Assembly (NCBI RefSeq): GCF_000485595.1
Contig: NW_014577154.1
Location: 82,681 to 109,217 of the forward strand
Origin: Priapulus caudatus
Taxonomy: Eukaryota > Priapulida > Priapulimorpha > Priapulimorphida > Priapulidae
Direction: 5' to 3'
Length of the DNA stretch: 26,537 bases
Positions 1 to 7,996 of the stretch are shown here, piece by piece. The notes under the pieces are model-generated. The model was given only the letters and a program-made list of their open reading frames with translations, was not told the DNA's origin and did not search any database. The position numbers and the translations under genes are program-made. Every line of letters begins with the position of its first letter. Within the stretch, counting starts at the first letter, position 1.

Positions 1-149
1 AGTTTTGAGCGAGATTTTTAGGTGGAAATGAATGAAAAAACAGAACATACACTGCGAGATCGCGGCCGGTTAACAGAGGTTTTCGGATAACTGGTGGCCG
101 GATAGACGAGGTCGGACTGTATATCCCTCTCCTTCCCCCTTTCCCGCAG
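1..149 (+). other. Last intron of FUT8 (3' part)
   Basis: This is non-coding sequence upstream of the FUT8 terminal exon. It ends in a pyrimidine-rich tract (from about 123) and the acceptor AG at 148-149. No other signal is seen. Confidence 0.8.
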
Positions 150-497
150 GTCTGTCGGCTAGCCTACGAGATGCTCAACACGATCCACCCGGACGCATCT
201 GCGTGGTTCCGATCGCTCGACGACATCTACTACTTCGGCGGCCAGCACGCGCACAACCAGCGCGCCCTCTATAAACACGAGAAGAGCAGCGTGCAGGAGA
301 TCGACATCAACGTCGGCGACGTCGTCGGCATTGCCGGCAACCACTGGGACGGCTTCTCGAAGGGGCTGAACCGCAACACGGGCCAGCAGGGACTCTACCC
401 GTCCTTCAAGGTCGAGGACATCGTCGACATCGTCAAGATGCCGACGTACGATGACGACGACGGCGGCGGCGGCGGCGGTGACGGTAGGGGGGAGTGA
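150..497 (+). CDS. FUT8: FUT8 terminal coding exon (alpha-1,6-fucosyltransferase), partial
   Basis: This is the 3'-terminal coding exon of the Golgi type II membrane enzyme that transfers fucose from GDP-fucose in alpha-1,6 linkage to the innermost GlcNAc of N-glycans. A pyrimidine-rich tract ending in cag lies at 131-149. The exon opens in phase 0 and reads [17 protein letters not shown], then [26 protein letters not shown] and [10 protein letters not shown], ending at a TGA at 495-497. These match the end of the FUT8 catalytic domain and its C-terminal SH3 domain. The first 115 codons belong to the last part of a protein of about 575 residues in the family; upstream exons are outside the window. 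The tail after the family's usual PTY end is a lineage-specific run of Asp and Gly (DDDD then six Gly), encoded by GAC/GGC repeats. The first ATG, at 171, is internal and not a start. Confidence 0.95.
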   Translation, partial: VCRLAYEMLNTIHPDASAWFRSLDDIYYFGGQHAHNQRALYKHEKSSVQEIDINVGDVVGIAGNHWDGFSKGLNRNTGQQGLYPSFKVEDIVDIVKMPTYDDDDGGGGGGDGRGE

Positions 498-499
498 GT

Positions 500-912
500 C
501 ACGCGGAGGTTTGGTGGCCGCGCCTAACTGCGGGGGTGTTCGTCCACCAGAGGGCGCGCCTAACCGCGTGGGTGTTCGTCCACTGGAGGGCGCTGCCGAC
601 GGAGCGTGGGGGTCGCTCCCCACCGCGGGAGGTGTTCGTCCACCGCAGGGCGCTGCCGACGGAGCGGGGGGGTCGTCCCCACCGCGGGGGGTGTTCGTCC
701 ACCGCAGGGCACTGCCGACGGAGCGTGGGGGTCGCTCCCCACCGCGGGAGGTGTTCGTCCACCAGAGGGCGCCGCTGACGGGGCGTGGGGGTCGCTCCCC
801 ACCGCGGGGGGGTGTTCGTCCACCAGGGGGCGCCGCTGACGGGGCGTGGGGGTCGCTCACGTGCTGGGAGGCACCTGCGGGGGTGTTTTCTCACCAGAGG
901 GTGCTGCTGCAC
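500..912. repeat. GC-rich minisatellite just after the FUT8 stop codon
   Basis: A tandem repeat of about 60 bp starts within 40 bases of the FUT8 stop, so it is probably in the 3' UTR. The anchor gtgttcgtcc begins at 536, 572, 632, 691, 751 and 812, with a degenerate copy (gtgttttctc) near 883; the spacings are 36, 60, 59, 60, 61 and about 71. Each unit also carries a gctgccgacggagcgtgggg-like segment and ctccccaccgcggg. Because the unit is near a multiple of three, several frames stay open on both strands. These are repeat-driven, not genes. Confidence 0.85.
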
Positions 913-994
913 TAGAAGTGCGGAGATCACACGGCAGCCGCGGCAGAAGAGGATGTGAGGCTCTCATTCGCAACGCAACTCAAGGCGACGCCGA

Positions 995-1320
995 ACACGG
1001 AATGCTGGACATGGCACGGAATGCTTGCAGATGATACAGAATGCTGGAGGCAGTGACACGGAATGCTGGAGGAGGCATGGAACGCTTGCAGACAGCACGG
1101 GATAATCCGACACACCAAAGGTGAATTGGAGCAGGCTCGCAGGTGAAAGACATGATACGCAGTGTGGCCGACATTAAATGCTTGTTTGTCACACGGAATG
1201 CCACAGAATGCTTGCGGATGAGACAGAATGCTTGTAGATGGCACAGAATGATTGCAGATGACACAGAATGCTTGTAGATGTCACAGAATGCTTGCAGATG
1301 ACGCGGAATGCTTTCGATGA
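995..1320. repeat. Degenerate 20-bp tandem repeat (cacagaatgcttgcagatga-like)
   Basis: Units of the form acagaatgcttgcagatg recur with a 20-bp period from about 1200 to 1310. More diverged copies lie between 995 and 1110, with interrupted sequence in between. The short reading frames over this stretch come from the repeat and resemble no known protein. Confidence 0.75.
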
Positions 1321-1329
1321 CGTTTCGAT

Positions 1330-2195
1330 TGCCTGTGGATCGGGAAGACTGCCAATGTTGCGGAGATGGAATATAGGCAATGCAGCATGCGGTCAACTGA
1401 TGTGGTGCTTCCTACAGTTTCTACCTTCAAGGATTGGACACCCCCTGCTATTTTGCTCACGCAGCCTCTGTCTTGAGCCACCAACAACGTCAGCGATATT
1501 GTTTGTCCTATTATACTAATATCGCTAGACGGAGGTGCAGATGGAGACATGAGATAGAGGAGGACATGCATGGAAGGAGGGTCGATTCCCCGCAAAACTG
1601 ATTCTATGAGATTGTAAATTTTTATATAGATTTTTTTATGGAATGATTTCAGCAGGGATGTAAGAAAGAAGAACCGGAGAATTTCACACGTGCATCAGTT
1701 GGTGCGCAGGGTTGGTTGCCTACGCAAATGCCTAATAGCGTTGGGAGAGTGAAATCTATTTAGGATTATTACTATATTATATATATTTATGGTAAAAATC
1801 TCAAATATATTTCACTATATATGTAGTATAGATATGTTCATTGTGATTGTGAACACGTGAAGGCCGGTATCACGATCAGAAATTATATTTGGCAGTACGA
1901 AGGTATTAGCAAATTTTGTAAAATTACATTTATATGTGCACTTGAAATTTACACTGATATTTAATGATTGTCATCTGAAGATTTGGAGCGACCTGAGGTA
2001 CATGCATCATAAAGTAAGTGTAGACCAAATGATGGGATCTCGTGCTAAGTGTTGACTTGATGTGCGCAGAGTATGGGAATGTTGCAAGGGAATGTTGCCT
2101 TGCATTTAGGTAAGAGTGAATTGTTTCAATGGTCACTTGAAAGATGGTTGTTTGGTGCTTTACTGACCTCTTCCCATCTCTCACACTGTTGATCG

Positions 2196-2197
<2 letters not shown>
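1330..2197. other. No recognisable gene; possible FUT8 3' UTR or intergenic
   Basis: This is AT-rich sequence with no convincing reading frame or repeat. It may belong to a long FUT8 3' UTR, because no polyadenylation signal with a good context is seen before it. Confidence 0.4.
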
Positions 2198-2260
<63 letters not shown>

Positions 2261-2368
2261 TGTTTGTGTGTGTGTGTTGTTGTTGTTGTTGTTGTTGCTG
2301 TGTGTGTGTGTGTGTGTATGTGTGCGCGCGTGCGTGCGTGCGTGCGTGCGTGTGTGTGTGCGTGTGTC
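2198..2368. repeat. Compound GT / CGTG / GTT microsatellite
   Basis: (GT)n runs into (CGTG)n, then (TTG)n, (GT)n and again (CGTG)n. The alternating purine-pyrimidine tract could adopt Z-DNA. Cysteine/valine-rich reading frames here are repeat artefacts. Confidence 0.95.
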
Positions 2369-3178
2369 CAGTGAACAACTGTAGAACTTTATTTATCATG
2401 GTTTACATTAAATAACTGATCATGCACTGTCAGTGTAATCGTCACAATTACTGTCGTGCAATCATTAATCGCCATCAAATGCATGATTGGGGTGATGGAC
2501 GTCTGGTCATTAATCACTTCTGTAGACATAAAATACAACGCATATAATATTATATAAATATGTTCTTGAATGTGCAGGTGTGTTGTGTGTGTGGCGGGGG
2601 CGGGGGTTGATTTAAATTAAATAATTTTATACCATATTTTAAGGTGAACGGTATTACATATGAGGCTACATTTTATAGTTTGTACCCTATGTACAGTTTA
2701 TATATTTTGCTCAATCACTGTATTCATCTGTAGCCGTCCGGTTACGTTGTCTGTCGTTGAGTGTTCGATGTGTCAATTTAAAAAAAATGATTCAGCGGGA
2801 AATACGCACCCATTGTCTTATTTACATTCGTTCTTTATTGTGGTTGTGTGGTTATGTGTGGTTTTTAATCGCTGAGATGTCTGGGTGTCTACTGTCTACG
2901 TAAACATCGTTGTCTTAACAAAGAACATGTCTCGCACACTGATACGTGGTTTGTGGTTGTCGCGTGTACCTGCCTGACTGGCTTCCAGGAAGTGCTTAAC
3001 GCACATGCTCGTAAGCCACTCGTTACGCGTCTTTTCAACAAACTACACTGTTTGTTTAGTTGTTGTTTTTTGTTAGTTAGTTTGTTTTGGTTTGTTTGTG
3101 TAGTGGCAGCACCATACAGTCACAATGAATTTATAATAAACAAAATTCGGCCGTAACATCATCTATGTATCACATAAG
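2369..3178. other. AT-rich non-coding stretch
   Basis: No gene is recognised. A canonical AATAAA sits at 3135-3140, so an alternative 3' end of the FUT8 transcript is possible here. Nothing else stands out. Confidence 0.35.
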
Positions 3179-3240
3179 ATCAAGAGCGTATTAAGAAAGC
3201 CTTCTTAATATGCTCTTGATACCGCCTTGGTCTATCACAT
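3168..3240. repeat. 19-bp hairpin flanked by an 8-bp direct repeat
   Basis: Arms 3179-3197 and 3202-3220 are inverted repeats with one G:T wobble and a 4-base loop (agcc). The octamer tatcacat occurs on both sides, at 3168-3175 and 3233-3240. This could be a very small miniature transposon with a target duplication or a structured RNA element in a 3' UTR. The arms do not reach the direct repeats, which weakens the transposon reading. Confidence 0.6.
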
Positions 3241-4285
3241 GATTGCATTGCCATTGCAGCTGCCTTTCTGTCCCCTAACATTTTAAAGGTTTTTCGAAAA
3301 TTAAATTGTTGTCATGGTGTTTAGTTTGGTATGCACGATGATAAAATGATTGGTGCCATACTGTTATATAATTTTAAATATTTTTAGGAACTTGAGCAAT
3401 TGAATTTGAGCAACATTAGACCAAATATACTGTGCGACCTGTGACTAGTGTTTCTGTCACTCAGTACTGTTGAAATCTTTTATTTAGAATATTATCAGAC
3501 AGGATCCAGCGTGGTCATTTCTGTGCGAAACTTTTTTATTGGTTAGATTCGTTGAGATACATAGATAAACTTTCTATCACATTATTGCTGTGAATTTATT
3601 TATGATTGTCTGTCTTCCACAGTCTGATTGATTGCTTGAAGTCACATAACTGTGCGCCACCTTGTAGAAACTCGGGTCTGTTTTATATTTTTTTCATCTA
3701 ATGGTGTCCATGGTTTTGGTGTCCATTTTTTAAACTATGTAGGCATTAATGTGGCGGCGGGTTGGGCTTCGGGGCAGCGCGTTTTTATTCAGATTTTAGT
3801 TATGCCGTCACTAGTAGGATTTTATCGTGTGTCGCAAGGTCTGACTTGAGAAATAAGTCCCAGGCAGGACAAAGACATAACCGAGGTGAGTTGTGTGTGC
3901 GCGCGTGTTGACGACTGTAGCAAAGTAAAATACTCATCAGGAGAAGATTTTGTTAGGGCGCGGTGTAGATGTTGTCTGATATGTGATGTAACTATCAGGT
4001 TAACTGATCGATGAATAACTAACTATTCGTTCTTCGTCCTATCTATCTATCTTTGCATGTTGTGTACGCGAGGCGGTTACGTTTGTGCGGTCCAGCTGCT
4101 TTGTATCTACGGCGGAGTCTATCCGTCAACCCAGAATGGCAATTCCTTTCCATTTAATCCCACTTCGAGTAGTTCAATCCTACACTAAAAATTCGTAACC
4201 AGTGCGAGTTCGTTTCGTGGTTGGCCATGCATGCGCTCTGCTAACATTTGTGAGATATTATGTAACGTTACTTTTATGTGTGCAA
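3241..4285. other. AT-rich non-coding stretch, possible 3' UTR
   Basis: No supported reading frame or large repeat is present. A short (CTAT)n run lies near 4039-4052. The stretch leads into the Pumilio-type sites and polyadenylation signal at 4290-4382. Confidence 0.35.
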
Positions 4286-4289
4286 TGTA

Positions 4290-4326
4290 TGTACATAGAC
4301 ATATGAATACAGTAAGGTTGTACATA
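4290..4326 (+). promoter_or_regulatory. Two Pumilio-type UGUANAUA sites
   Basis: tgtacata occurs at 4290-4297 and again at 4319-4326, both exact matches to the PUF-protein consensus TGTANATA. They lie about 50-90 bases upstream of an AATAAA, where 3' UTR regulatory sites are typically found. The function is inferred only from the motif and its position. Confidence 0.4.
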
Positions 4327-4376
4327 ATTCTCGTAATGAATGAATTTAAATAACAAAGAAATGTGTAAAAGACGAA

Positions 4377-4382
4377 AATAAA
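4377..4382 (+). terminator. Polyadenylation signal AATAAA, candidate end of the FUT8 transcript
   Basis: AATAAA follows a long non-coding plus-strand stretch and precedes a T/GT-rich region near 4415-4435. If used, the FUT8 3' UTR would be about 3.9 kb. A second AATAAA at 3135 is an alternative. Confidence 0.4.
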
Positions 4383-4795
4383 GATTTATACGATCCGGGT
4401 TACTAAACGGAGGTAATTTTTGCTTTGCCTTGTTTATTAATTACCTTGTATCATTAGTGCGTTGAAGGGAATTTTCGGGAATTTGTCCATACACAGTAAA
4501 ATCGTTGAGGTTACCTAGCCTTAGCTTTATCCAAAGATATAAATTTCGTTATATATATACGCTGTAATCTCGTAAACTCGTAATGGTAACTCTTCACAGT
4601 GCAAGGGACTGTAACGATGATGGGGTGCGGGGCCGACCAGAGGCAGATACAACGAGATGATTTCATCAAGCAAGAGGGGATACCGATTTGAATTTGGTCG
4701 TGGTAAATCTTGTAGAAGTTGTATGCCTATAGCGGCTATAATAAAATGTGATATCGCCTCTCCACGGATCGTGGAAAACGAATCATACGGGCACA
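4383..4795. other. Intergenic, no recognised feature
   Basis: The stretch between the candidate FUT8 3' end and a TATA-like element contains only short unsupported frames on both strands. Confidence 0.4.
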
Positions 4796-4803
4796 TATAT
4801 AAA
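4796..4803 (+). promoter_or_regulatory. TATA box (tatataaa) upstream of a possible first exon
   Basis: An exact TATATAAA lies 90 bases before the ATG at 4886. A transcript starting about 30 bases downstream would carry ATGs at 4855 and 4886. This is motif evidence only. Confidence 0.35.
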
Positions 4804-4885
4804 CCGATCGTTTACAGCTGCAGCAACTCAATTTATAAACGTTTTCAGCACGACATGGCTGACCTCTTTCTCGCGAGATGTGATC

Positions 4886-5012
4886 ATGTTGAGTAAGCAC
4901 ATGACATATATGCCATTCCTACACACGACAACGCCAACTTGCCTGTTTGTGTTATATATGTTGGTCTGTTGTGTATTTACCGAACTATGTCCATCCGCGA
5001 ATGAAAAGGAAC
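4886..5012 (+). CDS. Possible first coding exon of an unidentified secreted or membrane protein
   Basis: From the ATG at 4886 there are 42 codons plus one base before a consensus donor (cgtaagtt, GT at 5013). The peptide begins MLSKHMTYM and has a hydrophobic core TCLFVLYMLVCCVF at residues 18-31 followed by small and polar residues, which resembles a signal peptide or signal anchor. A TATA box lies upstream. No downstream exon with matching phase was identified before the duplicated block starts at 5065, and the region was not recognised as any family. An out-of-frame ATG at 4855 opens a 13-codon frame. This is a speculative call. Confidence 0.25.
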
Positions 5013-5208
5013 GTAAGTTACAAGTTCGATATATTCGGGTTATCGACTACAATATAGATTATTAGAGGGACGGATTGTCTGCGTGTGCGTGTGCGTTTGT
5101 TGTGTTTGTGCGACTGTAAACGCGTATTATAGCCGCAGGTCCACATTTCTTTGCATCACGGGCGTTGAGGATTCCCTCCACGATTACTCCCTTTTCCCTC
5201 CATCCCAT

Positions 5209-5271
5209 ACATCTCTTTCTCTCCCTCCTCCCGCCACCCCATACATCTCTTTCTCCCCCTCCTTCATTTCG
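5209..5271. repeat. Internal direct repeat ccatacatctctttctc
   Basis: ccatacatctctttctc occurs twice about 36 bases apart in a pyrimidine-rich tract. The same arrangement is found in copy B at about 10255-10315, with one base changed in the second unit. It has no known function. Confidence 0.6.
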
Positions 5272-5385
5272 CGGATGGTATCGTACCCAACATAGATAGC
5301 ATCAGGTGGGAAGCCGTTTTTAGCAACAATTTTTAGCGTCCGTGATGCGCGAAATACTGCATAACTGCTATGGAACGCTCGTTTA

Positions 5386-5429
5386 TGCCCCAGTCACACA
5401 TACACGACGCACGGCCCGCGCACTGAAAA
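5386..5429 (+). repeat. Left terminal inverted repeat of the Harbinger element
   Basis: The 44 bp beginning TGCCCCAGTCAC and ending CGCACTGAAAA are the exact reverse complement of 6793-6836. The TTA at 5383-5385 precedes it. Confidence 0.95.
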
Positions 5430-5702
5430 ATCAGCAATTTTGGCCAGTGCGTTGTCGTTCGCTAGGTGTGCGTCAGCATTCGTTACTCGTTCGTCGAGCG
5501 CGCTGGACCAACGCTATGTATTCGTTGTCATTCGCTCGTGCGCGGCGTGTGCGTCGGGATTTTTGAGCATGCTCAAAATTGTGCGCGGAGCTCGACGCAT
5601 GAAGGTACACGCCAGAAGGACGCCAGACACGCGCAGAGCGCGCTGGACCAACGCCAGACCCACGCGGAGCACACGATGGGTATTCGTTGTATGTTCGTCG
5701 GC

Positions 5703-5870
5703 TGAGGTGTAGCGAACACCTAGCGCACACCTAGCGCACACCTAGCGTGCTTCTAACGCATGTCCAGCGAACATGCAGCGATTATGGGCGTGCTGAACGA
5801 GTGCTGAACGAGTCTGTAGCGCGCCCAGCGTTCTTCTAGCGTGTTCCTAGCGTGTACGCAGCGTGTAGCC
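5703..5870. repeat. Short degenerate repeats (cacctagcg / cagcg) in the transposon 5' region
   Basis: Units such as cacctagcgcacacctagcg recur about every 10-12 bases between the left terminal repeat and the TATA box. The motif gagcgcgctggaccaacg also occurs twice upstream (near 5497 and 5637). These may be transposase-binding or recombination-derived repeats; no function is shown. Confidence 0.6.
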
Positions 5871-5876
5871 ATGGGG

Positions 5877-5884
5877 TATATAAA
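5877..5884 (+). promoter_or_regulatory. TATA box of the Harbinger transposase gene
   Basis: TATATAAA lies 98 bases before the transposase ATG at 5983, inside the element, with a GC-rich stretch immediately after. The position is suitable for transcription of the internal reading frame. Confidence 0.55.
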
Positions 5885-5982
5885 CGGGTCCCGCCCACCT
5901 CCTCATCATCACTTCTCCTCCGACCCTCATAGGTGATGACAGAGATTCCTGCTGATCGTGTCTAGAAGAACCACCTCAGAAG

Positions 5983-6690
5983 ATGGAGGATCCCGACAGG
6001 CTGCGACTACAATACGAAATCGCGGTTCTACAACATCAGCAGAACCTCATGGAACTGGCACTTCACCAAGTCCATGTCATCAGAAGGAGAAAGAGAAGAG
6101 GTCAACTGAGGTTCTGGGTCCTACCGTGGATCGGTAGGCGACGACAGTTTGGCCTGTATGACCAGCTACTTGTTGAACTCCGTAACGAAGACCAGGCAGC
6201 CTTCAAGAACTTCATGCGGATGCCCCCCGAGATGTTCGATGAGCTGCTAACCAGAGTGGGTCCGAGGATCACCAAGCAGAATACAACCTACAGAGAGGCC
6301 CTCGACCCTGGCCTGAAGCTTTTCCTCAATCTGCGGCATCTTGCCTCTGGGACCAAATATCACTCAATGTCCTATGAGTGGAGGGTGCCTCACAACACCA
6401 TATCTCTGCTCATCCCAGAAGTGACCTGTGCGTTGGCTGTGCGTTGGCTGTGCGCTGGCTGTGCGTTGAATGCGCGGTGCATGCGCGGTGCATGCGCGGA
6501 CCATTCGTTCCGTGCGCTAGCAACACGCTGTGCATTCGTTGGATTTTTTAACATGTGCGCCCTGTATACGCGCAGCGCGCTAGCAACACGCTGTGCATTC
6601 GTTGGATTTTTTAACATGTGCGCCCTGTATACGCTCTGTATGCGCCCTGTATACGCTCTGTATGCGCCCTGTATGCGCGCAGCGCGCTAG
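5983..6690 (+). pseudogene. Truncated Harbinger (HARBI1-like) transposase
   Basis: The 235-codon frame starts at an ATG (MEDPDRLRLQYE) downstream of a TATA box. Residues 1-147 look like the N-terminal half of PIF/Harbinger (HARBI1/ALP1-like) transposases: a basic stretch RRRKRRGQLRFWVLPWI near 34-50, FKNFMRMPPEMFDELL near 74-89, PRITKQNTTYREALDPGLKL near 93-112, LRHLASG and HNTISLLIPEV near 137-147. The DDE nuclease domain, which normally follows and brings the protein to about 350-450 residues, is absent. From residue 148 the frame runs into tandem repeats (ALAVRWLCAGCALNAR, then two CAFVGFFNMCALYT units), so the tail is not transposase. It could at most be a DNA-binding fragment. Confidence 0.85.
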
Positions 6691-6715
6691 CAACACGCTG
6701 TGCATTCGTTGTCAA
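6420..6715. repeat. Tandem repeats replacing the transposase catalytic domain
   Basis: The anchor gcgctagcaacacgctgtgc begins at 6514, 6577 and 6684. The first two units (63-bp period) share ggattttttaacatgtgcgc. Shorter units (tgcgttggctg, tgcgcggtgca, gcgccctgtatacgctctgta) fill the rest. The array sits exactly where the DDE domain should be, suggesting deletion followed by repeat expansion, or repair-template slippage. Confidence 0.8.
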
Positions 6716-6792
6716 CTCGCTAGCTTCTCCCAAATCCTGACAAAAGTTGGGCGCACAACGACGCACTGATCTATTTTCCATGTTTTGATTAA

Positions 6793-6836
6793 TTTTCAGT
6801 GCGCGGGCCGTGCGTCGTGTATGTGTGACTGGGGCA
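6793..6836 (-). repeat. Right terminal inverted repeat of the Harbinger element
   Basis: These 44 bp are the exact reverse complement of 5386-5429 and are followed by the second TTA at 6837-6839. Absence of divergence between the arms suggests a young insertion. Confidence 0.95.
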
Positions 6837-6958
6837 TTACAGTCACGCAAACACAAACACAGCCAACTGGTGGTAGTCTACCGTGCTGTTGACGTCGTGG
6901 GCGATACCACCATGAGCCACGGGGAGGACAAGAAAAGGTACAAAAACAGAGAAGAGTG

Positions 6959-7040
6959 GCGGAAAGAGGAGAGAGAGAAGGGAGAGAGAGAGAGAGAGAA
7001 AGAGAGAGAATACGCCCGTGATGAGAGAGTGATTGCGAGG
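6959..7040. repeat. GA-rich tract (copy A)
   Basis: A purine-rich agag tract lies after a stretch reading MSHGEDKKRYKNREEW in one frame. In copy B (about 10502-10629) the same frame stays open across a 12-base length difference. No family was recognised and charged GA-derived frames are common, so it is not called a gene. Confidence 0.5.
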
Positions 7041-7190
7041 ACGTAAGAGGAGAGAGTAAGAAAGGGGGCAGATCGTGAGAAGGGCTGAATGGAAGAAAGC
7101 GAAATAGGGAGCGTAAAGAAAGACAGGAATATAAAAAGAGTAATGGGGAATAAAAATATAATAAAGAGAAATTTCCCGTCTGTAATCTAC

Positions 7191-7293
7191 TATGTGTGTA
7201 TGCGTACGTGCGTGCGGGCGTGTCTGTGTGTGTGTGTGTGTGCGTGCGTGTTTGTGTGTGCGTGCGCGCGCGTGTGTGTGCGCGTGCGTGTGT
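7191..7293. repeat. GT/CGTG microsatellite, copy A (copy B at 10791-10898)
   Basis: An alternating TG/CG tract is present in both copies of the duplicated block with different lengths and interruptions. Confidence 0.9.
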
Positions 7294-7673
7294 TCACTGC
7301 GTTGATCAATCTATCTCCTATCCTTCCATTTCATACATATTCTCGACTCCATCTAGCCTCGCGACTTCTCCGTCTAGAATCTCTTCTCTTTCGGGGGTCT
7401 GCTCTCCTGCCTTATCAGATATTTGTGTGAGAGAGGAGGAGGGTGGAGAAATGGGCAGGTGGCTTAGCAGAAACTTGGTGACATGCTGATTATAGCTAAC
7501 ACCTTCCGCTTTGGAGTTATTCTTGCTATCCTAAAAACGTGTGACGCTTTGAAACGTTTAAATTATTCTAAAATATTACATAATTCATGTGTATTGTCTA
7601 TGTAATTTTTAGTTGTTTCACTTACGCTCTTCCGTTTACAATCGCAAAATTAGCAATGACATCTTGCACAATA

Positions 7674-7832
7674 TTATTATTGTTGGTGTTATTATTATTA
7701 TTATTATTATTGTCGGCGTCGTTGTCATCGTCGTCGTTGTTGTTGTTGTTGTTGCTGTTGTTGTTGTTGGTGGTGGTGGTGGTGGTGGTGCTGCTGCTGC
7801 TGTTGTTGTTGTTGATCTGTAATGTACGTGTT

Positions 7833-7870
<38 letters not shown>
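7674..7870. repeat. Trinucleotide array (ATT)n-(GTT)n-(GGT)n-(TAA)n, copy A
   Basis: A compound triplet array lies downstream of the GMC stop codon on the minus strand. Copy B at about 11266-11452 lacks the GGT run and has different repeat numbers, so it is a useful allele discriminator. Open frames of Leu/Val/Ile/Gln here are artefacts. Confidence 0.95.
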
Positions 7871-7871
<1 letters not shown>

Positions 7872-7996
7872 CGCAACGTGTAGGTAAACGATGCACACGT
7901 TTGTAGCCGTAGGATATGATAATGATATCATGAAAGAATGTATTAGTATATTTTAACAGTTTACATAATATTAATGGTATTATGTTATGTAGTTAA

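Larger units (their letters stand above)
5386..6836 (+). mobile_element. PIF/Harbinger-type DNA transposon, internally deleted, non-autonomous
   Basis: The 1451-bp element has perfect 44-bp terminal inverted repeats (5386-5429 and 6793-6836; outer end TGCCCCAGTCACACATACAC) and a TTA target duplication at 5383-5385 and 6837-6839. The corresponding site in copy B near 10435 is empty and carries one TTA, which confirms both borders. TTA/TAA duplications are diagnostic of the PIF/Harbinger superfamily, and the internal reading frame agrees. The element has its own TATA-type promoter, but the catalytic half of the transposase is missing and tandem repeats occupy its place. Movement would require a transposase supplied elsewhere. 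Confidence 0.95.

Noticed and set aside
159-930. Long open frames on both strands over the FUT8 exon and minisatellite (up to 233 codons)
   Set aside because: They shadow the FUT8 exon and a GC-rich repeat whose near-60-base period keeps all frames open. Pro/Arg/Gly-rich content with no domain.
2144-2415. Cys/Val-rich frames
   Set aside because: Translations of GT/CGTG microsatellite; the same applies to 7089-7489, 10796-11098, 17357-17812, 21055-21390 and 25814-26137.
4527-4796. 89-codon minus-strand frame between the genes
   Set aside because: No family resemblance, overlaps a TATA element, and no splice or promoter support on that strand.
6810-7046. Charged frame ending MSHGEDKKRYKNREEW..., kept open in copy B despite a 12-base length difference
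   Set aside because: The conserved frame is suggestive, but the sequence is GA-rich, no family is recognised, the phase does not fit the candidate exon at 4886-5012, and the A-copy frame starts inside the transposon.
7587-7931. Leu/Ile/Val or Gln/Thr-rich frames, also 11176-11508
   Set aside because: Translations of trinucleotide arrays, with different lengths in the two copies.
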